Below, one piece after another: positions 8,888 to 15,904 of a DNA stretch of 64,000 bases. This stretch comes from JADJOM01 sp046327715 (GTDB lineage Bacteria; Gemmatimonadota; Gemmatimonadetes; Gemmatimonadales; GWC2-71-9). Every line of letters begins with the position of its first letter. Position 1 is the stretch's first letter. The translations under genes were made by a program, and so were the position numbers. The notes beneath the pieces are model-generated. The model did no database searches. It was not told the DNA's origin and saw nothing but the letters and a program-made list of their open reading frames with translations. The stretch is from positions 1 through 64,000 of the forward strand of contig JAXLXY010000002.1 in NCBI GenBank assembly GCA_046327715.1, in the 5' to 3' direction.

Positions 8888-11041
8888 TCAGAACCCGCGG
8901 AAGGCGGTGAGGCTGATGCTGCGGGGCGGGCCCGGCGTCCGTTCCTGCACGTTGGTGTACTCGTGCTGGAACAGGTTGCCGACCTTGAGCTGGAGCCCGG
9001 TGCCGAGCACCCGGTAGCCGAGCCGGAGGTCGACCACCACGATGTCCTTCCGGGGATCGAGCGGATACACCAGCACCTCCTCGGGCCGTGAGCGATAGCG
9101 CACGTCGATGCCCGCGAGGCCCCCCAGCAGGTCCGCGGTACCGGTGACGGTGTGCCGCGAGCGGTAGGGCAGCTCGGTGCCGCGCGCGAGGTCCTCGGTG
9201 CCGAGCAGGAGGTAGCTCGCCTGCAGGTCGAGCAACCGCTCCACCACCCGGACGCGGAGGCCGGCATCGAGCCCGCGGACCCGGGCGCGCTCGATGTTCT
9301 GGAACTGGAACACGAACAGCTGGCCCGAGGGCCCGGGGGCGATCAGCCGGCGGTACTCGCTCTGGAACACCGACGCGTCGAACCAGACCCGGCCGCGGGT
9401 GCCGGTGACGCCGAGTTCCCCGGTCCAGGCCCGCTCGCCCTTGAGGCCGGGGTTCGGCACCACCTGGAACCCGAACTGGGTGGTGTTCACGAACTGCTCG
9501 ATGGCGCTCGGCGCGCGGTAGCCGCGCCCCACCGAGGTGCGCAGGTGCAGCTGGTCGGCGGCGCGCCAGGTGAGGCCCAGCTTGGGCGAGAGGGTGGCCT
9601 CGCCGGCGCCGCCGGTGGCGCGGTGATAGTCGAGCCGCCCGCCCGCCACGAGCCGCAGCCGCGGCGCAAGCCGGACGTCGTACTGGCCGAACAGGCCGGC
9701 GTCCTCGAGGTCGCGGCCGCCCAGGAAGTTGGAGGTCACGCGGGTGAAGCCGCCATCGGCGCCGAGCGTGGCCACCTGGCCGTCGCTGGGGGTGACGGCC
9801 AGCTGGACGGTGCCGCCGGCCTTGAGGGCACGGTGATAGTCGGCGTTGGCGCGGAAGTCGTTGGTGAGGCTGTTGTAGTTGATGTAGGGGCTCACCCGCA
9901 GGAGCGTGCGGCTCCGCACCAGCGGCGTGACGCTGAACCCGCTCAGGAACTTCCAGGTCTGCTCGTTGTCGCCGCGGCTGGCGGTGTCCACCTCGAAGGG
10001 GTGGTCGGCAGCGCGCCAGGTGAAGAACGAGTAGTCCACCTCGCGGACCAGCATCGCGTAGCCGTCCCAGGGGTGGGCGGCGCCGGGACGGGAGGCCAGC
10101 TTGGTCCGGAAGAGCCAGCGCCGGCTGGCGTCGTTGTCGGTGAAGCCGTCGGTCGTCTCCCGCGCGGCGTACAGCCGGAGGCCGACGCCGCCGAGCTGGC
10201 GGGAATGCTGGAGGCCGATGCCCTGCGCGGTGAGCCGCTCGTCGGTGAAGCGGTAGCGGCCGGGCACCTGCCACACCCCGAGGTGGGCGCGCACCACGGT
10301 TTCCTGGCGCTCGCTGACCGGGCTGGTGATCAGGTTCACCACCCCGCCGAGGGCGTTGCTGCCGTAGAGGGCGGAGTAGGCGCCCTTCACCACCTCCACC
10401 CGCTCCACGTCGAGCAGCGGGATGGCCTCGAAGTCGATCTCGCCGCCATCGCCGGTGAGCACCGGGTGGCCGTCGAGGAGCAGCAGCACCCGGCTGCCGA
10501 CCCCGTTGGCGATGCCGGTGGACCCCCGGATGGCCACGTCGCTGTTGTTGAACGTCACGCCGGGGACGAAGGGCAGCACCTCGTCGATGGTGGTGACGTT
10601 GCGCTGGGCGAGCTCCCGGGCGCCGACCACCGCGACGCTGGCCGGCGACTCGCCCTGTTCCTCCTCGCCGCGGCTCGCGGTCACCACGATGCCCGGCAGC
10701 TCGATGGTGGCCTGGGCCAGCGCCACGGCCACCTCGGTCTGGCCGGCGGGGACCACCCGCACGGCCAGCTGGGCCGTACCGTAGCCGATCGCGGCGACCG
10801 TCAGCGCCTGGGGGCCGCTGGGCACGGGGAAGAGCCGGAACTCGCCCCGCGCGCCGGTGGTGGTCCGCAGCATGGTGCCGCGGAGCAGCACGGTGGCCGC
10901 CTCGATGGGCTGCCCGGTGGCCGAATCGGTCACCCTGCCCGTCAGCAGGCCGGCATCCTCCTGAGCGACGAGCCGGCCCGCCGCGAGGAGCAGCAGGCCG
11001 GTCAGGAGCAACAGGCAGCGCTGGACAACCGCCAGGCGCAT
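8888..11041 (-). CDS. TonB-dependent outer-membrane receptor
   Basis: 717 aa. Signal peptide to about residue 26 (LVAQ), a CarboxypepD_reg-like domain (GRVTDSATGQPIEAATVLLRG) at 34-110, a plug domain at about 125-235 (DEVLPFVPGV, VAIRGSTGI, VLLLLDGHPV) and a 22-strand barrel ending in FRGF with the usual terminal aromatic residue. It imports a large ligand or metal chelate using TonB energy. It sits between a lipoprotein gene, with which it shares a TAATG stop/start, and an FAD amine oxidase, so an amine- or siderophore-like ligand is possible. No TonB/ExbBD gene is nearby. The ligand is inference only. Confidence 0.9.
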   Translation of the reverse strand: MRLAVVQRCLLLLTGLLLLAAGRLVAQEDAGLLTGRVTDSATGQPIEAATVLLRGTMLRTTTGARGEFRLFPVPSGPQALTVAAIGYGTAQLAVRVVPAGQTEVAVALAQATIELPGIVVTASRGEEEQGESPASVAVVGARELAQRNVTTIDEVLPFVPGVTFNNSDVAIRGSTGIANGVGSRVLLLLDGHPVLTGDGGEIDFEAIPLLDVERVEVVKGAYSALYGSNALGGVVNLITSPVSERQETVVRAHLGVWQVPGRYRFTDERLTAQGIGLQHSRQLGGVGLRLYAARETTDGFTDNDASRRWLFRTKLASRPGAAHPWDGYAMLVREVDYSFFTWRAADHPFEVDTASRGDNEQTWKFLSGFSVTPLVRSRTLLRVSPYINYNSLTNDFRANADYHRALKAGGTVQLAVTPSDGQVATLGADGGFTRVTSNFLGGRDLEDAGLFGQYDVRLAPRLRLVAGGRLDYHRATGGAGEATLSPKLGLTWRAADQLHLRTSVGRGYRAPSAIEQFVNTTQFGFQVVPNPGLKGERAWTGELGVTGTRGRVWFDASVFQSEYRRLIAPGPSGQLFVFQFQNIERARVRGLDAGLRVRVVERLLDLQASYLLLGTEDLARGTELPYRSRHTVTGTADLLGGLAGIDVRYRSRPEEVLVYPLDPRKDIVVVDLRLGYRVLGTGLQLKVGNLFQHEYTNVQERTPGPPRSISLTAFRGF

Positions 11042-11457
11042 TACGGGCGGCTGACGGCCACCGAGACCTGCTGGCCCTGCGCGATCAGGTTGGCGTAGAG
11101 GGTGTCGGCCACCGCGTCGGACGCCACCAGCGTGTAGGACCCGGTGGCCTGGCCGATGAGCGGCGCATCGGTATTCACCGAGATCTTCTTCGCGGTGAGG
11201 GTGTAGGTGCCGGCGCCCCCGAAGGACCCCTGCCCCGGCACGTCGAGCGCGATGTCGATCGAGTCGGCGGTGAAGACGAAGGTGCCGGTGGCCCCGGGCA
11301 CGTTGTTCCCCACGATGTTGAGGTTTTCCATGGTCCAGGTGCCGGTCAGGTCGGGCACGGGGCCGTTGGGGCCGCTGCCGTCGCTGCCGCAGGCGCCGAG
11401 GACCAGTCCGGCAAGGAGGGTGGTGGCAAGCGTGAGTCCGACATGGCGCAGGCGCAT
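11041..11457 (-). CDS. Small lipoprotein, lipocalin-like
   Basis: 138 aa. Signal peptide with a VLGAC lipobox, a Gly/Pro/Ser linker, then beta-strands beginning LTGTWTMENL, a motif common to small lipocalin-like (META/DUF-type) lipoproteins. An earlier ATG eight codons upstream lacks a Shine-Dalgarno, whereas this one has GGGAG 7 bases away. Its TAA overlaps the ATG of the TonB receptor by one base, so the two are translationally coupled; it may be the surface lipoprotein partner of that receptor. Exact role unknown. Confidence 0.7.
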   Translation of the reverse strand: MRLRHVGLTLATTLLAGLVLGACGSDGSGPNGPVPDLTGTWTMENLNIVGNNVPGATGTFVFTADSIDIALDVPGQGSFGGAGTYTLTAKKISVNTDAPLIGQATGSYTLVASDAVADTLYANLIAQGQQVSVAVSRP

Positions 11458-11500
11458 GGGGTCTCCCAGAGGGATGGTCATGATGGAGGGGAGGACGGAC

Positions 11501-11520
11501 GGGGCCGGGGATCCGGCCCT
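11501..11520 (-). terminator. Short GC hairpin at end of the 193-aa gene
   Basis: 7-bp stem (11502-11508 with 11513-11519), GGAT loop, overlapping the stop codon at 11519. Possible attenuator or weak terminator before the lipoprotein gene. Confidence 0.4.
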
Positions 11521-12100
11521 AGTGCATGATCATGATGTGCGCCCACGGCTTCCCCGGATACATCAGCCAGGGCAGGCCGTTGCCGGGCCGGGTCGGGAGC
11601 CCGGTGCTCTCGGCGGTGGCGTAGGGGGTATACACCACCTCAAGGCGGGTGGTGCCGCGGGCGAGGCCGGTAGCCTGGTCCACGCTGTCCGCGGGCGCAT
11701 AGAGATTGAAGAGGGCGCGCGGGCCGTCCGGCATCTTGAGGGTCCCGGCGTCGACCTCCGCCTGCCGCGCGCTGTCGATCTGGGCGTGCGAAAGCCCGAG
11801 GTCGCGCAGTTCGCGGCCGCGGCGCATGAAGGGCTCGAGGTCCTGGTGGTAGCAGGAGGTCTGCCACCGCTCCACGCTCGGGTCGTCGGCCAGGCAGATG
11901 AGGCCGTTGGTGCCCTGCCGCAGGAGTTCGATCTTGTGGTAGTTGCGGTAGCCGAGGACCGCGGCGCCGGCGCGGAGCCCCTCGGGGGCCGCGCTCACGG
12001 CGCCCGCGATCTGCGCCTCCGGGGAGGGCACCTGGGCCCGCACGCCACCGGTGAGCAGCGAGCCGGTGAGGCTCGCCAGCAGGAAGGTGCGACAGATCAT
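11519..12100 (-). CDS. Secreted protein of unknown function
   Basis: 193 aa. Clear signal peptide (MICRTFLLASLTGSLLTGGV, cleavage after VRAQ). The mature part has a paired-Cys region (LICLADDP...TSCYHQDLEPFMRRGREL) and a conserved-looking tail (PGNGLPWLMYPGKPWAHIMI), so it is probably a periplasmic single-domain protein. No family recognised. Shine-Dalgarno GGGGGAG lies about 5 bases before the ATG. It is first in line ahead of the lipoprotein/TonB/oxidase genes, separated from them by a small hairpin. Confidence 0.7.
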   Translation of the reverse strand: MICRTFLLASLTGSLLTGGVRAQVPSPEAQIAGAVSAAPEGLRAGAAVLGYRNYHKIELLRQGTNGLICLADDPSVERWQTSCYHQDLEPFMRRGRELRDLGLSHAQIDSARQAEVDAGTLKMPDGPRALFNLYAPADSVDQATGLARGTTRLEVVYTPYATAESTGLPTRPGNGLPWLMYPGKPWAHIMIMH

Positions 12101-12185
12101 GGAAACTCCCCCGCGCCGGGAAGGTGCGTACAGGACGGAAACCCGGGGGGTAAGTAGCGCCGGAATCGCGCGGGGGGCAAGTACC

Positions 12186-12208
12186 GCGGCGGGGGCTTAC
12201 CCCGCCGC
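12186..12208 (-). terminator. Hairpin overlapping the ada stop codon
   Basis: 9-bp GC stem (12186-12194 with 12200-12208), loop GCTTA, spanning the TAA at 12197-12199. A probable terminator of ada, although it lies partly within coding sequence. Confidence 0.45.
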
Positions 12209-13270
12209 CTGGCGCTCGGCCTTGAGCAGCCCGGCCTTGCGCGGCAACCCCCAGCGGTACCCGCCGAGGGAACCATCGCTGCGGACCACCCGGTGGCAGG
12301 GCACCACCACCGCCAGCCGGTTGGCGGCGCAGGCGCTCGCCACCGCGCGCACGGCCCGGGGCCGCCCCACGCTGCGGGCCAGCTCGGTGTAGGTGCGGGT
12401 CTGGCCGGCCGGAATCGCGGTGAGGGCCTGCCACACCTTCCATTGGAAGGCGGTGCCCTGCAGGTCGAGCGGGATGGCCCCCGGGGAGCCGGGCCGCCGG
12501 ACCTCCGCGGCCACCCGGCGCACCAGCCCCCGCAGCCAGGCGTCGCCGGCGTCCACGCGGGAGATCCCCGCCGCGGGGAACTGGGCGCGGAGGTCCCGCG
12601 CCAGGCCCGCATCACCGTCGCCGAGGAGGACCGCGGCCACGCCGCGATCCGTCGCGGCCACCAGCAGGCGCCCGTGCGGCGACGCCACGATCGTGTAGCG
12701 GATGTCCATGCCCCTGCCTCCCAGTTTGAACCGGCCGGGCGTCATGCCCAGCAGGCGATGCGACGCCTCGTACACCCGGCTGCCGGACCCGAATCCCGCC
12801 TCGAACACCGCCCGGCTCACGGTGCCTCCCTGCCGGAGCTCCGCGCGCAGCCGCTGTGCCCGCCGCGCCGCCGCGTACTCGCGGGGCGACACCCCGACCA
12901 CCTGCTTGAAGCTCCGCTGCAGGTGTCCGGCGCTCAGGCCGGCCACGGCCGCGAGCTCCGCCAGGCCCACGCGCGTGTCCGGATGCGCGTCGAGGTGGGC
13001 CCGCGCCCGCGCCACCGCCTGTTCCGTGGAGTTCCCGAGTTCCTGGTCAGGGTGGCAGCGCCGGCAGGCCCGGAATCCCGCCGCCCGGGCCGCGGCCGGC
13101 GTGGCGAAGAACGCGACATTCTCCCGCCGGGGCCGGCGCGATGGGCATGAGGGCCGGCAGTAGATCCGGGTGGTGCCGACGGCGTAGACGAACCGGCCGT
13201 CCGCGCCGCGGTCCCGTTGGCGGACCGCCTCCCAGGCCTCCGCATCCTCGGGGCGTCGTTCGGTGTGCAT
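12197..13270 (-). CDS. ada: Ada: methylphosphotriester/O6-methylguanine methyltransferase and transcription activator
   Basis: 357 aa, full-length Ada. From the ATG at 13270 the N-terminal zinc cysteines fall at 38, 42, 69 and 72, as in Escherichia coli Ada (YCRPSC; CRRC). An AraC-type HTH follows (LAAVAGLSAGHLQRSFKQVV, ending SHRLLGMTP), then the MGMT domain with PCHRV and acceptor Cys325. It repairs alkylated DNA in the cytoplasm and, once methylated, activates adaptive-response genes. An in-frame TTG two codons earlier is disfavoured. There is no Shine-Dalgarno; a TATCCT box 7 bases before the ATG suggests a leaderless mRNA. No alkA or alkB is adjacent. Confidence 0.95.
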   Translation of the reverse strand: MHTERRPEDAEAWEAVRQRDRGADGRFVYAVGTTRIYCRPSCPSRRPRRENVAFFATPAAARAAGFRACRRCHPDQELGNSTEQAVARARAHLDAHPDTRVGLAELAAVAGLSAGHLQRSFKQVVGVSPREYAAARRAQRLRAELRQGGTVSRAVFEAGFGSGSRVYEASHRLLGMTPGRFKLGGRGMDIRYTIVASPHGRLLVAATDRGVAAVLLGDGDAGLARDLRAQFPAAGISRVDAGDAWLRGLVRRVAAEVRRPGSPGAIPLDLQGTAFQWKVWQALTAIPAGQTRTYTELARSVGRPRAVRAVASACAANRLAVVVPCHRVVRSDGSLGGYRWGLPRKAGLLKAERQAAG

Positions 13271-13277
13271 GGACAAC

Positions 13278-13283
13278 AGGATA
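13278..13283 (-). promoter_or_regulatory. Putative -10 box of ada (leaderless)
   Basis: TATCCT on the minus strand, 7 bases before the ada ATG, directly abutting the upstream terminator hairpin; no Shine-Dalgarno is present. Confidence 0.45.
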
Positions 13284-13305
13284 AGCCCCGGGCGGACCCG
13301 GGGCT
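13284..13305 (-). terminator. Terminator of the lemA-like unit
   Basis: 9-bp perfect stem (13284-13292 with 13297-13305), CGGA loop, extendable by 3 bp around a bulge, lying between the LemA stop (13345) and the ada start. Confidence 0.65.
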
Positions 13306-13344
13306 ATCCGGAAATTGCGGTGGAACTCGGCCCGCGACGGCGAC

Positions 13345-14229
13345 CTAGTTCTCGGCGGCCACCGTGGCCAGCGGCTGCCAGTCCTCCGAGCCCGCCCGCG
13401 CCACCAGCACGTCGGCCTCGAGCTCGCCGCGCTGGATCAGCTCCCGCACCGTGGGGAGCGGCACCGGACCCCGGGGAACGCCTCCCCTGGGCAGGTAGAA
13501 GTAGGTGACGGTCACCCGCTCGGTCACCTTGGCCGCGATCATCTTCCCCGCCTGACCCGCCCCGCCCGCCAGCAGCTTGCCGGCCTGCCCCGCCTGCCCG
13601 GCGATGCTCCGGGTGGCCTCGGCCAGGTGCCCGCCGGCGGAAGCGAGCAGCTGCTTGAGCCGTTCCCCGTCATCGGTCTGGAAGGACTTGAGCGCCGTGG
13701 CGTCCACGTTCCCGGAGATATCGAACTCGAGATACGGGGCCTTGGAGAATCCCAGGAACGGGGCCACGAGCACCGTGGGGAACGCCAGGTAGGCGTTGTT
13801 GTAGTGCTTGACGGTGGCGTTGAAGGCGGAACGCGCCTGCTGGATGTCCAGCTCGCAGTGCTGGATGCTGTCCACGAGGCGGTGGTACTGCTCGTTGGCC
13901 TTGAACTCCGGGGCGCGGTCCGCGGCGGCGAGCAGGGTGGAGAGCATCTGCCCCGACTGGGCGTAGGCCACGGCGATGGCGGTGGCGTTGTTGTCCTGGG
14001 CGAGCTTCATGTGGGTGAACTGCTCGCTGGCCTGGAAGCTCTTCACGATGTCGCCGAGCTGGTTGACCAGGTTGAGCTTCTTGCTGACCGCCACCTGGAC
14101 GTTGGAGGTCGCCTCGCGCACCTCCTGCGCCTGCTTCTGCAGCTTGTTGTAGGTCCACGCCGCGAAGGCCACGAGGGGCACGGCGATCCAGAAGACCAGC
14201 GAGAGGATTCCGGTGAGGAAGTCCCACAT
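13345..14229 (-). CDS. LemA-family membrane protein with C-terminal GYF_2-like domain
   Basis: 294 aa. One N-terminal membrane helix (about residues 5-23, ILSLVFWIAVPLVAFAAW) is followed by a long alpha-helical LemA bundle (YNKLQKQAQEVREATSNVQV, QYHRLVDSIQHCELDIQQAR, FNATVKHYNNAYLAFP) and PFLGF...YLEFD as in LemA. After a Gly/Ala-rich linker, residues about 250-294 (VTYFYLPRGG...LIQRGELEADVLVARAGSEDW) match the GYF_2 domain found at ends of bacterial membrane proteins. LemA proteins are envelope proteins of poorly known role. It is likely co-transcribed with the upstream lipoprotein gene (41-base gap). Confidence 0.85.
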   Translation of the reverse strand: MWDFLTGILSLVFWIAVPLVAFAAWTYNKLQKQAQEVREATSNVQVAVSKKLNLVNQLGDIVKSFQASEQFTHMKLAQDNNATAIAVAYAQSGQMLSTLLAAADRAPEFKANEQYHRLVDSIQHCELDIQQARSAFNATVKHYNNAYLAFPTVLVAPFLGFSKAPYLEFDISGNVDATALKSFQTDDGERLKQLLASAGGHLAEATRSIAGQAGQAGKLLAGGAGQAGKMIAAKVTERVTVTYFYLPRGGVPRGPVPLPTVRELIQRGELEADVLVARAGSEDWQPLATVAAEN

Positions 14230-14270
14230 GACGGCACTCCGGGTGTGAGGGCGAAGGGGCGGCCCGCCGG

Positions 14271-15227
14271 TCAGGGCAGGCCAATGTCGAAGGTGATGTT
14301 GGAGAGCGTGAGCGGCGCGCTCGCGGCCGTGGCCGGCGTCGGCACCAGCGTGGCCGAGAGGGTGCCCTGGATCCGGGTGGCCGTGAGGCTCGTGATCGCG
14401 AGGGTGCCGGTATTGCCGATCCCGCCGCCCCAGCAGCAGTTGACCGGCCCGTTGGGGTTGGTCCAGGGACCGCTCATGACCACCACGGGATCCCCGGGCG
14501 CGTTGCCGAGGGCATAGGTGCCCACGCCGGCGAAGGAGGTCTTGCCGATGGAAATGGAGTAGGCGGTATTGTTGCCGCCGATGACCAGGGTGCCGCTCTG
14601 CAGCTGCACCACCGTCGTGGCGGCGTGCCAGGCGGCGCCGCCCACCGTGCCGTCGAGCCGGCTGCCGTAGTTGTCCGGGAGGGTGGCGAATGTCCCGGCC
14701 AGCAGCAGGTCGAATTGCCCGTTGGTGACCACCCGCTGCCCCTGCGCCGAGCCGAGGGAGGAGTCGGCGGTGAAGGCGAAGGTGCCCGCGATATGCCCCG
14801 AGGTCAGCGTCGTGATGGTGATGGTCCCGGCCGCGCCGGAGAGCGGCGTACCCCAGCCGCGCGGCAGCAGGTCGGTCACCTGGGCATACCCGCCGACGTT
14901 GGTCCCGCCCATGCCCAGTCGGTAGGTCCCGACGGAATCGATGTTGTAGAGCTGGATCAGGATGGTCGTGCCGTTCTGCGAGCCCTGGATCTGGATCAGC
15001 CCGAAGGCCCCGACCTGCGCGTTCTCGGAAACGGCGGCGCTGGTCCACGGGACCCCGTCGATGACCGCCGAGATTCCGCCACCGCCCCCTCCGCCGCCCC
15101 CACCACCCCCGCCACCTCCGCCTCCTCCACCACCGCCGCCCGGCCCGGTCGATCCTCCACTCCCACCACAGCCCGCGACCGCCGCGAAGCCCGCCGCGGT
15201 CAGGGCCACCCATCGGAACCAGCGCAT
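14271..15227 (-). CDS. Lipoprotein with a 22-glycine linker and repeated beta domains (DUF6252-like)
   Basis: 318 aa. Signal peptide with VAGC lipobox (Cys20), then a run of 22 glycines (residues 30-51) leading into ISAVIDGVPWTSAAV, the opening typical of DUF6252-like lipoproteins. A second related unit begins RLDGTVGGAAWHAATTVVQL near residue 190, so the mature part is probably a duplicated beta-sandwich. An ATG 44 codons upstream is rejected because it would bury the signal peptide. The Gly linker should hold the domains away from the membrane. Binding partner unknown. Confidence 0.78.
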   Translation of the reverse strand: MRWFRWVALTAAGFAAVAGCGGSGGSTGPGGGGGGGGGGGGGGGGGGGGGGISAVIDGVPWTSAAVSENAQVGAFGLIQIQGSQNGTTILIQLYNIDSVGTYRLGMGGTNVGGYAQVTDLLPRGWGTPLSGAAGTITITTLTSGHIAGTFAFTADSSLGSAQGQRVVTNGQFDLLLAGTFATLPDNYGSRLDGTVGGAAWHAATTVVQLQSGTLVIGGNNTAYSISIGKTSFAGVGTYALGNAPGDPVVVMSGPWTNPNGPVNCCWGGGIGNTGTLAITSLTATRIQGTLSATLVPTPATAASAPLTLSNITFDIGLP

Positions 15228-15357
15228 CTGCGACTCCAGGTAGGGGTTCTCCCCCCCATGCGTGGCGCGCGGCCCGAAACCGTCACCTGGCGTGTAACAA
15301 GGCTCCGACTGGCTCAATCGGGATTCCGGCGTACCTTGGGGGCACGGACCCCCATCC

Positions 15358-15897
15358 ATGACCAGCGCCCCTGTACCCGACAGCGACCGGGAGGTCGTCG
15401 ACCGGCTGTTCGCCGCCGCCTACGAGGAACTCCGGCGGCTCGCGAGCGCGGTACGCCGCGGCGAGTCCTCGCACACCCTCACCCCCACCGCCCTCGTCAA
15501 CGAGGCGTGGCTCAAGCTCTCGGCCACGCCGGTGGTGGGGCGGCTGTCGCGGGCGGAGTTCAAGCGGGTGGCCGCGCGGGCCATGCGGCAGGTGCTGGTG
15601 GAAGCGGCACGCCGGCGCACCGCGGACAAGCGGGGGGGCGGGATCCCGGAGGTGACCTTCGACGAGGCCCTGGTGCATCCCGCCGCCTCGGGCGAGGAAC
15701 TGCTGCAGCTGCACGAGGCGCTCGACACCCTCGCCACGATCAGCCCGCGGCAGGCGGCGATGGTGGAGGGGCGCTTCTTCGGCGGCCTTGAGGTTCCGGA
15801 GATCGCGGCGTGGCTCGGCGTGTCCGAGGCCACCGTGCTGCGCGACTGGCGGGCGGCGCGGGCCTGGCTCGCCCACGAACTCCGCCCGACCCCCTGA
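15358..15897 (+). CDS. ECF-family RNA polymerase sigma factor (TIGR02999-like)
   Basis: 179 aa. Region 2 (LFAAAYEELRRLASAVRRGE, TALVNEAWLKLS), the RAMRQVLVEAARRR segment and region 4 (LATISPRQAAMVEGRFFGGL, VPEIAAWLGVSEATVLRDWR) match the ECF_sub group usually encoded beside Ser/Thr kinases in Gemmatimonadota, Acidobacteria and Planctomycetes. It directs RNA polymerase to an alternative promoter set. No anti-sigma gene adjoins it; the downstream kinase starts within a few bases of the stop and may control it by phosphorylation (inference). Confidence 0.9.
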   Translation: MTSAPVPDSDREVVDRLFAAAYEELRRLASAVRRGESSHTLTPTALVNEAWLKLSATPVVGRLSRAEFKRVAARAMRQVLVEAARRRTADKRGGGIPEVTFDEALVHPAASGEELLQLHEALDTLATISPRQAAMVEGRFFGGLEVPEIAAWLGVSEATVLRDWRAARAWLAHELRPTP

Positions 15898-15904
15898 GGC
15901 CGCG

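Noticed and set aside
7500..10274. Apparent 924-aa fusion of an Arg/Pro-rich region to the FAD oxidoreductase
   Set aside because: The N-terminal 466 residues are only the TonB receptor read in another frame; the real start is at 8876.
14962..15243. Poly-proline ORF on the + strand
   Set aside because: It is the antisense of the 22-glycine tract of the lipoprotein; no start signal or homology.
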